Source of the DNA: Gemmatimonadaceae bacterium | Lineage (GTDB): Bacteria; Gemmatimonadota; Gemmatimonadetes; Gemmatimonadales; Gemmatimonadaceae | Direction of reading: 5' to 3' | Assembly (NCBI GenBank): GCA_022843265.1 | Contig: JALHNZ010000003.1 | Span: forward strand, 1-64,000 | DNA length: 64,000 nucleotides | In this document: one piece after another, positions 25,578 to 36,812 of the stretch | How the letters are laid out: every line of letters begins with the position of its first letter | Position numbering within the stretch: the stretch's first letter is position 1 | Translations under genes and position numbers: made by a program | The notes under the pieces: generated by a model | Seen by the model: the letters and a program-made list of their open reading frames with translations, nothing else | Told to the model about the DNA's origin: nothing | Databases searched by the model: none

Positions 25578-26180
25578 CTACTCGTCACCCGCGCCGTACG
25601 AGCGCACGAAGTCCACTTCGAGCCGAAAGGGCCCGTCCTGCCCATCGGCCATGTACAGCCCCAGCCCCATGATGCGCGCCACGTCGATCGCCGGGGCGTT
25701 CACCGCCTGCCCGAAGACGGTGCTTCGGAGCGCGCTGAATGGCACACGCACCGTGGTCCACTCGGCCGACGTGGCAAACGGGGCGCGCCGCGAGACCATG
25801 CGGCCGTACGTGCGCACGCCGTCGCTCAGCTCCACCTCAAACTGACGACCACTGCCGCGCACCCGGAGCTCGATACCGACTTGACCCGAGAGGTCCACGG
25901 CGCGCCGAGCCCGCACCGAGGTGAAGCCGCCCCCCTGTGTGACCAGCGTGCCGGTAAAGCGCAGCGTGCCTTCATCGACCGCCACGAACCCCGCCGAACG
26001 GCCGCCCATGACCCCGTCGTTGACCACGTCCCACTCGGCCTCGTCGGCGCGGTCGAAGCTGAAGAGTGTTACGGGAGCAGACATGGGCACGGTTTCCGTG
26101 ACGGGACGATGAAGCCCGGCGTATGCGCCAAGCACCACGATCAGAGAGGGCAAGAGCAGGAGGCGCATCGCGGTATGCAT
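25578..26180 (-). CDS. CIA30-family exported protein
   Basis: About 200 residues with a short N-terminal hydrophobic segment (LLLLPSLIVVLGAYAGL), then a CIA30-like beta-sandwich: NDGVMGGRSAG, FTGTLVTQGGGFTSVR, YMADGQDGPFRLEVDFV. CIA30 proteins are named for a complex I assembly factor in eukaryotes; bacterial members are carbohydrate-binding-like and of unknown role. The ATG at 26180 or the one at 26168 could start it; neither has a good ribosome site. It lies between kinase C and the nucleotidyltransferase pair on the same strand. Confidence 0.85.
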   Translation of the reverse strand: MHTAMRLLLLPSLIVVLGAYAGLHRPVTETVPMSAPVTLFSFDRADEAEWDVVNDGVMGGRSAGFVAVDEGTLRFTGTLVTQGGGFTSVRARRAVDLSGQVGIELRVRGSGRQFEVELSDGVRTYGRMVSRRAPFATSAEWTTVRVPFSALRSTVFGQAVNAPAIDVARIMGLGLYMADGQDGPFRLEVDFVRSYGAGDE

Positions 26181-26298
26181 ATGGCGAGGAAGCTGCGCCA
26201 GGCTCGTCGGGTTCCCACGACGCACATGCGCAGGTCTCTCTCGAGAAGTTGCGCAGCTCCACCTTCACTAGGCCAAGGCGCCAGTGTGCCTTCTGCGA

Positions 26299-28962
26299 TT
26301 ACCGCGCCGGCTGCGCCCGCTGCGCCCGCCCGATCTCCGCCGCGAAGTTGCGCACCACCACCACCCTCGGGAATCGCGTCGGCCGCACGAACACCACCGT
26401 GCCATCGGGGCCCACATCGAAGGGCGCGTGCGTCGGATCGTCAGACACGAACTCGGGGCCGAGCAGCGCTTGTGTGCTGCCCACCTTCACCCCCGCCGAG
26501 AGATCGATGGTCGTGGCCACCAGGCCGCTCGGCGTAACGTAGTAGAGGCTGCGACCGTCGCGCGCCCACACGGGAACGCCGCCACCGGCCCGGTCGATAC
26601 GCACTTGGGGGCCTGGGCCGGGGAATGGCGCGACGTACACGTGCCTGTCGCTGCCGGCGCTCAGGGCGATCCATCGCCCATCGGGCGAAAATCGCGCACC
26701 GGTCATCGTCCCGCCATCCGTTGTCACATGTGGCAAGGGACGTAGCGTGCTGTCACCGCGAGTCCACCAAAGCAAACCCTGCGCGCGATCGAACGCCTCG
26801 TTCTGCACACGGCCTAGCACAGTCTTGGCGTCGGGCGACATCACCACTTCGTACACGACACGTCCGGCTTTTAAGAGCACGGTATCGGCACCACTGCCGT
26901 CGGCCGAGCGCAGTACCGCGCTCCGCAAGGAGTCGGTGATCGACCGGAAGAGGATGCTCCGACCGTCGGGTGTCCACTCGGCGCGATCACGCCCAGCCCG
27001 TTGGTCCTGTCCGGCAAGTGGCGCGAAGAATCCGTCGGAACGGTCGAGCAGACTGAGCGTGCCGCGACGCGTGGCACTGTCGCTCACCGTCACCACGAGG
27101 CGACGAGCGTCGGGTGAGAAGCGCGGGTGCTCAAAGGCCAGCGTATCCGGCAATGCCGGTGAGAGTCGGCCCTGCGGATCGCGATACGTCAGCAGCCCGG
27201 CGGACTTCTCATTGATGTACACCAAGTCACCCGACGGTGACATCACCGCGTAACCCAGTCCTGTGCCACCCGCGGTCATCTTCACGCCGCCGCCCATCAG
27301 TTCGCCGGGGCCCGTAACGGTGTGAGTACGCACGTTGAATGGCGCCGCAAAGATGTCCCCGGTGCGATTCAGGTAGACCATATGACCGCGGGCGACCCCC
27401 ACCACCATATAGGCATCGGTTCCAACGTCGGTAACTGTTCCATCCGCGAGGGACAGCGCGAGCACGCGCACCGAGTCGCCGGTGCGCTGGTTGGCGGCGA
27501 AGAGCACCACGTTCGACTGTGCCAGCGCCACGGGCCAGCGTGCCACGGCGCCCGCCGGTGCCGCAGCGATCGCGCGGGGCACACCGCCCGTTTCCTTCAC
27601 CGCGAACAGCGAGTCTGATTGCACGGCGTACACGATGTCGCCCCCAGACGTCCACGTGATGCCCTGAGGCTGCACCGGCAGCGTGGCAAGGCGGATCGGA
27701 TCGCCGCCGGACACGGCGACTTTAAAGAGCTGGCGTTCTCCCACGAACGCGATCCAACGACCGTCGGGTGAGAACGTCGGATCCACTGCGCCGGCACTCC
27801 CGGTAAGGGGCGTCATCTCCAGCTGGTCGAGCTGGCGCACGACTAGTCGGCCTTTGAGGTTGGCGGCGAACTGCCACATCACCAAGGTGCGGCCATCGGG
27901 GGAAAGCGCCAGGAGGCGGTTCTGCAATACCACATTGCTCTTGCCCTCGATGGTAAAGCGCGTCACGACATCAGTGGGCGATGGCCCGTTGGCGCCCTGC
28001 CGCGCCAGCATCCACGTCGCAGCGGCGGTGGTGGCCACGAGCGCGACCGCGCCCAGTAGCATCGCGGCCATCGTACGCCGCTTGCTGCCGGGTGCCGGCG
28101 CTGTCGTGGCGCCGCTGACCTGCGCCCCATTCACCGTTGCCAGTGCCGCCGCAAACTCCGCCGCGCTGGCCTGTCGATCGGCCGGCAGTTTCGCCAACGC
28201 GGTGAGCACCGCCGCTTCGACGTGCGGAGGAATCGTCTTCCGCAGCATCGTCAACCGTTCGGGCTCGCTGTTGATCACCTTGGCGACGATGGCCTGCACG
28301 CTGCTGCCGGTGAACGGCGCATCGCCGGCGAGCATCTCGTACGTCATCGCGCCGAGCGCGTAGATGTCGCTGCGCGCGTCGATGGTGCGTTCGCCCATCG
28401 CCTGTTCGGGGCTCATGTACTGCGGCGTGCCGAGACTCAGGCCGGTTTGCGTCATCCGTGCGCCACCGGCGCTTTGCACCGCGAGCGCAATGCCGAAGTC
28501 AGCCACAAGCGCACTGCCATCATGCAGGAGAATGTTCTCCGGTTTGATGTCGCGGTGAATCACATTCTGCCGGTGCGCATAGTCGAGCGCACTCGCGACT
28601 TCACGTGCAATGCGCACCGCATCATTGATCGGTAGCTGCGTCTCGCGTTCGAGGCGCGCACGCAGCGTTTCGCCCGTCACGAGTGGCATCACGTAGTACA
28701 GCAAGCCGTCGGCCTCACCGCTGTCGAGCAGCGGCAAGATATGCGGATGCTGCAACCGCGCGGTGGTGCGAATTTCGCTCAGGAAGCGCTCGCCGCCGAG
28801 CGCCGCGCCGAGGTCCGGGTGCAGCACCTTGATGGCGACATCCCGCTCATGCTTGAGATCGTGCGCGAGATACACGGTGGCCATGCCGCCGGCGCCGAGT
28901 TCACGCTCGACGCGGTAGCGGTCGGCGAGTGCGGCACCGAGGCGAGACACGACGTCGGTCAT
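26299..28962 (-). CDS. Ser/Thr protein kinase with C-terminal beta-propeller (kinase C)
   Basis: An 887-residue member of the array: GAGGMATVY, Lys45, HRDIKPEN (136-143), DFG (155-157), LSLGTPQYMSPEQAMG, a membrane segment near 300-322 (MAAMLLGAVALVATTAAATW), then a propeller with SPDGRWIAF-type blades. The codon before the ATG at 28962 is TTG, so the ATG is taken as the start. Its propeller is clearly different from those of kinases B and D although the kinase domain is almost the same. It lies between the CIA30 gene and VapBC2. No signal or substrate can be named. Confidence 0.92.
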   Translation of the reverse strand: MTDVVSRLGAALADRYRVERELGAGGMATVYLAHDLKHERDVAIKVLHPDLGAALGGERFLSEIRTTARLQHPHILPLLDSGEADGLLYYVMPLVTGETLRARLERETQLPINDAVRIAREVASALDYAHRQNVIHRDIKPENILLHDGSALVADFGIALAVQSAGGARMTQTGLSLGTPQYMSPEQAMGERTIDARSDIYALGAMTYEMLAGDAPFTGSSVQAIVAKVINSEPERLTMLRKTIPPHVEAAVLTALAKLPADRQASAAEFAAALATVNGAQVSGATTAPAPGSKRRTMAAMLLGAVALVATTAAATWMLARQGANGPSPTDVVTRFTIEGKSNVVLQNRLLALSPDGRTLVMWQFAANLKGRLVVRQLDQLEMTPLTGSAGAVDPTFSPDGRWIAFVGERQLFKVAVSGGDPIRLATLPVQPQGITWTSGGDIVYAVQSDSLFAVKETGGVPRAIAAAPAGAVARWPVALAQSNVVLFAANQRTGDSVRVLALSLADGTVTDVGTDAYMVVGVARGHMVYLNRTGDIFAAPFNVRTHTVTGPGELMGGGVKMTAGGTGLGYAVMSPSGDLVYINEKSAGLLTYRDPQGRLSPALPDTLAFEHPRFSPDARRLVVTVSDSATRRGTLSLLDRSDGFFAPLAGQDQRAGRDRAEWTPDGRSILFRSITDSLRSAVLRSADGSGADTVLLKAGRVVYEVVMSPDAKTVLGRVQNEAFDRAQGLLWWTRGDSTLRPLPHVTTDGGTMTGARFSPDGRWIALSAGSDRHVYVAPFPGPGPQVRIDRAGGGVPVWARDGRSLYYVTPSGLVATTIDLSAGVKVGSTQALLGPEFVSDDPTHAPFDVGPDGTVVFVRPTRFPRVVVVRNFAAEIGRAQRAQPAR

Positions 28963-29099
28963 CAAGGGCTGGCCGTGGCGAGAGGGCGGGCGATCACCAT
29001 TCGAGCACGTCGAGTCCGGGGATCATGACGACGTCGTCGAGGTTCATGGCTGTTTGCAGCGGCGGCTGCACGGTGGGCGAGGGCAGAGAGTGGCGCTGA

Positions 29100-29516
29100 C
29101 TATGCGAAGGGATTCGTGATCTTCACGCCGTCGATCACTTGCCCGGCATTCAGATCTTCGCTGTAGATCGTGGTACATCCACTGGCGACCGACGCGGCGA
29201 CGATGAGCGCATCCCAGAACGAGAGCTGGCTCAGCACCGACCGATCGATGGCCTGGTCGATCAGATCGGGAGAGAGCTGCACGACCTCAAAAATCCGGAA
29301 CGATTGCACCACGGACTTCGCAGCCAGCGGAGGCACACCCATTTTGCGCGTGGCCGTGACATAGAATTCCTGCAGGACTTGCGTGGAGATCACTCCGGAG
29401 CCGGACGCCACCACCTCGGCAATCAGCTCGCGACTACGCTGACGTTTGTGCGGGGCATCCAGATCCTGCGCGTACGCCAGCACGTTCGTATCGAGAAATA
29501 CTTTACCGCCGCTCAT
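29100..29516 (-). CDS. vapC: VapC-type PIN-domain toxin (VapC2)
   Basis: A 138-residue PIN-domain ribonuclease with the expected acidic residues: Asp9 in FLDTNVLAYAQD, Glu50 in VLQEFYV, Asp102 in SFWDALIVAA and Asp121 in YSEDLNAG. It overlaps the antitoxin gene by 14 bases, the classic vapBC arrangement, so translation is coupled. It differs in sequence type from VapC1, so the two modules arrived independently rather than by duplication (inference). Downstream is a 137-base gap before kinase C. Confidence 0.93.
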   Translation of the reverse strand: MSGGKVFLDTNVLAYAQDLDAPHKRQRSRELIAEVVASGSGVISTQVLQEFYVTATRKMGVPPLAAKSVVQSFRIFEVVQLSPDLIDQAIDRSVLSQLSFWDALIVAASVASGCTTIYSEDLNAGQVIDGVKITNPFA

Positions 29517-29730
29517 ACAACTCGTCTCGCGTCCACCGTGTGCCGCCAGAATGGCCCGGCGCGCGATCCATCAACCGGAACATTTCCTCAACCGCAGCCG
29601 TGCGATCGACGTGAACGGTGCGTGCCAGCAGATCACGCACCAAGGCATTCAGGGTGGTGTTATGCCGCTCCGCATATGCCCGTCCCGCCGCGAGCGTTTC
29701 TTCGTCGAGCGCCAGGGTGATGTTCTTCAT
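29503..29730 (-). CDS. VapB-type antitoxin, DUF6364-like (VapB2)
   Basis: A 75-residue antitoxin. The N-terminal NITLALDEETLAAGRAYAERHNTTLNAL segment is a ribbon-helix-helix-type DNA-binding fold of the DUF6364/VapB kind. The C-terminal part (VEEMFRLMDRAPGH) would bind the toxin. The promoter upstream is close to consensus, and its -10 ends five bases before the ATG. Transcription would therefore start at or very near the A of the ATG, which predicts a leaderless mRNA. Two small palindromes overlap the promoter and probably serve as operators. Confidence 0.88.
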   Translation of the reverse strand: MKNITLALDEETLAAGRAYAERHNTTLNALVRDLLARTVHVDRTAAVEEMFRLMDRAPGHSGGTRWTRDELYERR

Positions 29731-29735
29731 TACAC

Positions 29736-29764
29736 ATATTACGTGTACACTGTTAATGTGTCAA
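29736..29764 (-). promoter_or_regulatory. Sigma70-type promoter of vapBC2 with embedded palindromes
   Basis: On the minus strand: TTGACA (29759-29764), a 17-base spacer, TAATAT (29736-29741), then GTGTA and the ATG. The spacer contains the palindrome GTGTACAC (29743-29750), and TACAC / GTGTA arms flank the -10 box (29731-29747). Both could be antitoxin operators. Confidence 0.75.
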
Positions 29765-29770
29765 TAGCCT

Positions 29771-29858
29771 GCGCGAGGTTACTGGTGGCCGTGCGGCCGG
29801 CGCCGAGTTCGCGAATGAGGCGGTAGCTACGGCTGAATGCCGACGTGAGACGCGTCGC
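29771..29858 (-). pseudogene. Broken N-terminus of a further kinase gene
   Basis: Directly after the stop of kinase D, and in the same frame, the minus strand reads about 30 codons matching the start of the kinases. RLTSAFSRSYRLIRELGAG lines up with RLTAVLSDRYRLERELGAG of kinase B. The glycine loop has decayed to GAGRTATSNLA (from GAGGMATVYLA). By eye about 47 of the first 60 DNA positions (29771-29830) match kinase B. There is no start codon, and similarity stops right at the vapBC2 promoter, so the rest of the gene is gone. This is the ruin of an additional array member. Confidence 0.75.
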
Positions 29859-32507
<2,649 letters not shown>

Positions 32508-32764
32508 TGCCGAGCTGTCGCGCCAGGGGCGCGCGCCGGTGCGGGTGTTTTCATGGGCAGCAAGATGGGGCTTGCTTACAGACGTCACAAGACGATTACC
32601 ATCGAGGTACCGGCCGCAGCTGAGGCATCGCCGGTTATCAGGAAGCATCCAGCGAAGCCGTCTATCCGCAGCGCATTGCGCCCCGGGCAGGACGGACGCC
32701 AATTAGGCGCGATTGATGGCCCTTATCGCACGCCGCTCGTCCCCCACCTCAAGACGGAGCCGCC

Positions 32765-33931
32765 ATGCCCGTTCGTGCCTCGCGTTGGATCCAGTGCTCC
32801 GCACTTGTGGCGCTGGCGCTTGTCGGACTGGCGCCAGGAGAAGGAACGCTGCTCCAGGCGCAGAACCCCCCGGCGGCCGCGACAGCGCCCGCGCAGCCCG
32901 CGGAGCCACCACTGCAATGGCACGATGTGTCCCAGTGGGGTGTGGAAGGACGCGCGTGGCCGACGCTGGGGCGCACGCGGTGGTTTGACCGCTTTCCGGC
33001 CGTGGCGGAAGCCACCGTGACGCCGACGGTGTGGTCACTGAGCCGTCATAGCGCCGGCATGCTCGTGCGGTTCACCACAAACGCCGATGCCATCTGGGCC
33101 AACTACACGTTGTTCAGCGAGCGGCTGTCCCAGCCCAATATGACGGCGATCGCGATGAGCGGCCTCGACCTCTACGCGCGCGACAATGCCGGTAAATGGC
33201 GTTGGGTCGGCGTGACACGCCCCACGGCCAAGGTGGTTCGCCAGAGCCTGATCCGGCGACTGGCGCCGGGCACGCGCGAGTACGCGATCTACCTGCCGCT
33301 GTACAATGGCATCGACAGCTTGTCGATCGGTGTGCCGGTCGGCGCCACGTTCGAGCGGCTGGCACCGCGCGCCGAGCAGCCGATCGTGTTCTACGGTACG
33401 TCGATCACCCACGGCGCCAGCGCGTCCCGCCCCGGCATGACACACGTGGCCATCCTTGGGCGTCGCCTCGACCGCCCCGTGGTGAATCTCGGGTTCTCGG
33501 GCAACGGCCGGATGGACGCCGCCGTGGGCGACCTGCTGGTAAAGATCGACGCGGCGGTGTACGTGATCGACTGCTTGCCGAACATGGACGCCGCGGCGGT
33601 GACGCTCAAATGCGTGCCGCTGGTGAAGCAGATCCGCGCCGCGCGCCCCAACACCCCGATCGTGCTGGTGGAGGATCGTCGGCAGACCAACGCGTGGATT
33701 CTGCCGGCGCTCACCCAGTTTCACACCGACAATCACGCGGCGCTGCGCGCCTGTCTCACTGCGCTCGAGAAAGAAGGCATCACCGGTCTCTACTACCTCA
33801 CGGGTGATGAGCTGCTTGGCGACGATGCTGAGGCCGCGACCGATGGCTCGCATCCGAGCGACCTCGGCATGGTGCGTCAAGCCGACCGGTTCGAACCCGT
33901 GCTGCGGAAGGCGCTCGCCGGCGCGCGCTGA
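32765..33931 (+). CDS. Exported SGNH-type esterase
   Basis: A 388-residue protein with a Sec signal peptide (to about residue 32). An N-terminal beta-sandwich (about 50-200) precedes an SGNH hydrolase domain: the block I Ser is in YGTSITHG, the block II Gly in NLGFSGNG, and the Asp/His pair in DGSHPSDLG. Block III Asn appears as CLPNMD. The two-domain layout is that of acetyl-xylan esterase-like or GDSL carbohydrate esterases. Substrate unknown, but a periplasmic or secreted deacetylase fits. It is transcribed divergently from kinase D. Confidence 0.87.
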   Translation: MPVRASRWIQCSALVALALVGLAPGEGTLLQAQNPPAAATAPAQPAEPPLQWHDVSQWGVEGRAWPTLGRTRWFDRFPAVAEATVTPTVWSLSRHSAGMLVRFTTNADAIWANYTLFSERLSQPNMTAIAMSGLDLYARDNAGKWRWVGVTRPTAKVVRQSLIRRLAPGTREYAIYLPLYNGIDSLSIGVPVGATFERLAPRAEQPIVFYGTSITHGASASRPGMTHVAILGRRLDRPVVNLGFSGNGRMDAAVGDLLVKIDAAVYVIDCLPNMDAAAVTLKCVPLVKQIRAARPNTPIVLVEDRRQTNAWILPALTQFHTDNHAALRACLTALEKEGITGLYYLTGDELLGDDAEAATDGSHPSDLGMVRQADRFEPVLRKALAGAR

Positions 33932-33951
33932 CGGCGCATGAGCGGCGCGGG

Positions 33952-33971
33952 CGGTGGCGGCGATGCCACCG
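33952..33971. terminator. Hairpin between two converging genes
   Basis: CGGTGGC at 33952-33958 pairs with GCCACCG at 33965-33971 around a 6-base loop. It starts about 20 bases after the stop of the SGNH esterase, in the gap where this gene converges on kinase E. No T-run follows. It may be a weak or factor-dependent terminator. Confidence 0.3.
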
Positions 33972-34051
33972 TCGTACGCGCGCGTCGCCCCAAGACTATG
34001 GCTCCTTCGGTACCTCCTCCATGCCGACCCCGAACGCGCCGTCAAGGCGCA

Positions 34052-36601
34052 TCAGCGCGGCACAGCTCCAATCGGCCACGACGACGGGTACGGACATTCC
34101 TTGAGCCCGTGTCGCTGCAGGAAAGCCTTCCACGCCGGTTCCGCGCGCGCGGCGTCGAAGGGGAGCGAGCAGACGGAGAACCCCGTGTTTGCCAACGCCC
34201 CACCGTTCTCGAAGGCGTCGACGAAGAATCGAGCCGCCTCCGCACGGTTGCCGAACACCGCGGCCGCGATCGCTCTGTCATAGGCGCTCACCCCAGCGGC
34301 GCCGGAAGCGATTTGATCACGCAGCGTGCGTGCAACAGCCCATTCTTGCGCCGCCGCGGCTGCCAGCACGGCCGTGCCGAATCTCCCCCGCGCCTGCGTG
34401 TTCAGACTACGCTGGCTCACGCGATAGGCGCTGTCGACCATCCCGCTCCACACCAGTGCGGTGATGCTATTGTTCGGGAAGGCGGGATTGAGCGCTTGCA
34501 CGCGGTCGTGGTTCTCCATGGACCGCGCAAACTGTCGTCGCTCGGAGAGGAAGGCGCCGCGCGTATTGAACGTGGTCGCCGACAATGGATCGAGCGTGAG
34601 CGCCAGTTCGATCTGCCGGTCGGCCTCCACCGTATCAAGGACGGCCTGATAGTAGATGGCCGACCAATGCGCAGCGATGGCGCTCCCCGGCTCCAGCCGT
34701 CTGGCGGCTGCGAACGCCTCTGAAGCCTCGGTAAACTCGAGACGCCGCACGGCGCGAAAGCCAAGCGCGACGTACGCATCGGCGATCGTGGAGTCGAGTG
34801 CCAGCGCCCGACTCGCTGCATCCTTGGCGCTGGCGTCGGACGCCGCAAAATCGACGGCTGAGTTGTAGTTGGGCCGGATGACGTGCGCGAGGGCGAGCCC
34901 CGCCCACCCACGGGCAAAGGCACTGTCGCGCTGCACCGCGGCTTGCAGGTATTTGACGGAGCTGTCACCGGGACCGGCGCCGCGCTGCGCCCAGAAATAC
35001 CGCCCCTTGAGGTACAAGTCGTAGGCCTCGGCGTCGTTCGTGCCGCGCGTCGCCACGCCCGTTGATATTGGCGCGCTCGCGCCCGGTGCCTGACCCAATC
35101 GCGGCGTGAGGGCCGACACGATGGCGCTCGTGAAGGCATCCTGTACCGCGAACACATCGGACCCGCTGCGTTCGAACGCATCACTCCAGAGCACCTGCCC
35201 ATCGCGCGTGCTGGTGAGTTGCGCAGTGAGTCGGATGCGATCGCCCGCGCGTCGCACGGTGCCTTCGACAATTGCACCTACGCCGAGCGCCTTCCCAACA
35301 TCGGGAGCAAGGATCGTCTTGCCTTTAAATGAAAAGCTCGACGAGCGACCGGCCAGACGCAGCCCGGGCAACTTGGAGAGCGCATGCGCAAGTTCGTCGG
35401 TGAGTCCATCGCTGAAGTATTCGTCTTTCGGATCACCGCCGGTGTTCACGAACGGCAGCACGGCGAGCGAGGACAACACGGTGGAATCGCCGGCGCTGCT
35501 ACCGGATGCCGACACGGCGGGGTTTTCCGCTGTATCGGTTGCGGTGCCACCGCTGCGGACGAGGTAGACACCAGCCAGCACGGCGACGACGACAGCCGCG
35601 CCGGCCCACACGCGCCATGTGGTGCCGCGCGTTGCAATTGCATTCCCGTCGATCACTCGCGTTGCGTTCCCCACGTGCGACGCACGTGACGCATTTGACG
35701 CATCTGACTCATTTAACGCATGCGGCGCGTTCAACGCATCCGCACTCGGCGTGACGACGTTGGCAAGGCGCACGAGCAGCGCGTCCGCACTCTGCACCCG
35801 TTGCGCCGGATCCTTTGCCAGACACTGCATCACCACATCGCACACGGTCGCCGAGATGTCCGGTCGCACGTCACGCAGTGCACGCGGCGACTCGCTGATG
35901 TGCGCGGCCACCATCGCATGCGGCGTTGTCGCCTTCGCGAACGGATGAACGCCCGACAACACTTCGTACGCCACCACGCCCCACGCATACAAATCAGCGC
36001 GCGCATCAGTGCGCGCGTCACCCACCGCCTGCTCTGGCGCCATGTAGGCCGGCGTGCCGATGGACATCCCGATCGACGTGAGCGCCTGATCCGGCACGCT
36101 CGTGGTGGACGCCGAGAGCGCTTTCGCAATGCCGAAATCGGTAACCACCGCCGTACCGCGCGACAACAGCACATTCTCCGGCTTGATGTCGCGATGCACA
36201 ATGCCGCGTTCATGCGCGTAGGCCAGCGCCTGCGCAATGTTGCGTAACAACCCGAGCGCTTCCGCTGCGGGAACGGGGCCGGCCACCAACCGCGCGCGCA
36301 ACGAATCACCGCGTACATACGGCATCGTGTAGTACGGCAGCCCTTCGGCGGTGAGGCCGGCCGTGAGCACCGGCACGATGTGCGGCTCCTGCAACGCGGC
36401 CGCGAGCTTGATTTCGCGCGTGAACCGTTCGGCACTCAGTGACGCCGACAGCTCCGGCGACAACAGCTTCACCACCACATCACGCGCGAGCGACTCGTCG
36501 CGCGCCACGAACACGCGCGACATGCCGCCACCGCCGAGCTCGCGCTCAAGGGTGTAGGCGCTGCCGAGCGCGGATTGCAGCTGCGCTCGGAGGTCCGTCA
36601 C
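34052..36601 (-). CDS. Ser/Thr protein kinase with TolB-like and TPR region (kinase E)
   Basis: An 849-residue kinase of a different branch: GGGGMSRVF, Lys45, HRDIKPEN (136-143), DFG (155-157), MSIGTPAYMAPEQAVG. A linker (about 288-316) is built of three-residue units from a 9-base DNA repeat. A membrane segment follows near 331-349. Next comes a TolB/FlgO-like domain (about 378-480), with SSLAVLPFVN, DEYFSDGLTDELAHAL and GRSSSFSFKGK, as in CadC-like and adenylate cyclase-like regulators. TPR-like helices fill about 510-790. The C-terminal part is probably periplasmic. It is divergent from kinase F. Confidence 0.9.
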   Translation of the reverse strand: MTDLRAQLQSALGSAYTLERELGGGGMSRVFVARDESLARDVVVKLLSPELSASLSAERFTREIKLAAALQEPHIVPVLTAGLTAEGLPYYTMPYVRGDSLRARLVAGPVPAAEALGLLRNIAQALAYAHERGIVHRDIKPENVLLSRGTAVVTDFGIAKALSASTTSVPDQALTSIGMSIGTPAYMAPEQAVGDARTDARADLYAWGVVAYEVLSGVHPFAKATTPHAMVAAHISESPRALRDVRPDISATVCDVVMQCLAKDPAQRVQSADALLVRLANVVTPSADALNAPHALNESDASNASRASHVGNATRVIDGNAIATRGTTWRVWAGAAVVVAVLAGVYLVRSGGTATDTAENPAVSASGSSAGDSTVLSSLAVLPFVNTGGDPKDEYFSDGLTDELAHALSKLPGLRLAGRSSSFSFKGKTILAPDVGKALGVGAIVEGTVRRAGDRIRLTAQLTSTRDGQVLWSDAFERSGSDVFAVQDAFTSAIVSALTPRLGQAPGASAPISTGVATRGTNDAEAYDLYLKGRYFWAQRGAGPGDSSVKYLQAAVQRDSAFARGWAGLALAHVIRPNYNSAVDFAASDASAKDAASRALALDSTIADAYVALGFRAVRRLEFTEASEAFAAARRLEPGSAIAAHWSAIYYQAVLDTVEADRQIELALTLDPLSATTFNTRGAFLSERRQFARSMENHDRVQALNPAFPNNSITALVWSGMVDSAYRVSQRSLNTQARGRFGTAVLAAAAAQEWAVARTLRDQIASGAAGVSAYDRAIAAAVFGNRAEAARFFVDAFENGGALANTGFSVCSLPFDAARAEPAWKAFLQRHGLKECPYPSSWPIGAVPR
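35680..35742. repeat. Seven degenerate 9-base tandem units in the kinase E linker
   Basis: Units such as ACGCATTTG, ACGCATCTG, ACTCATTTA, ACGCATGCG and ACGCATCCG follow each other in register. On the coding strand they give three-residue units (DAL, NAP, HAL, NES, DAS, NAS, RAS) between the kinase domain and the membrane segment. Unit gain or loss would change linker length in frame. Confidence 0.7.
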
Positions 36602-36812
36602 TCAGGTGACATCAGGCAGACGGGCGGCGGGGAGGGGTTGAAGACGGACGCACCGTTCAGCCCCCGGACGATTCGACGGAAGTTCATGTCGTCCGCAAAT
36701 CTACCGGTGCGCGGAAGTCGCGGAAGTCGGGTAGGTCGGGCAATGTCGGTACTCCATCCGTCCGGAGCGTGCCTTGGCGCGGCCGATGTGCAGCGCGTAC
36801 CTTCTCGCGCTC

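Noticed and set aside
28994-29048. Seventeen-codon minus-strand frame MNLDDVVMIPGLDVLEW between VapC2 and kinase C
   Set aside because: No ribosome site, no known match and too short to judge; it could be the tail of a lost gene, but nothing supports that beyond an open frame.
32508-32764. Upstream extension of kinase D with a CxxC-containing segment (CLSCGRYLDGN)
   Set aside because: Only one Cys pair, no ribosome site for the longer start, and the paralogues begin at the internal ATG.
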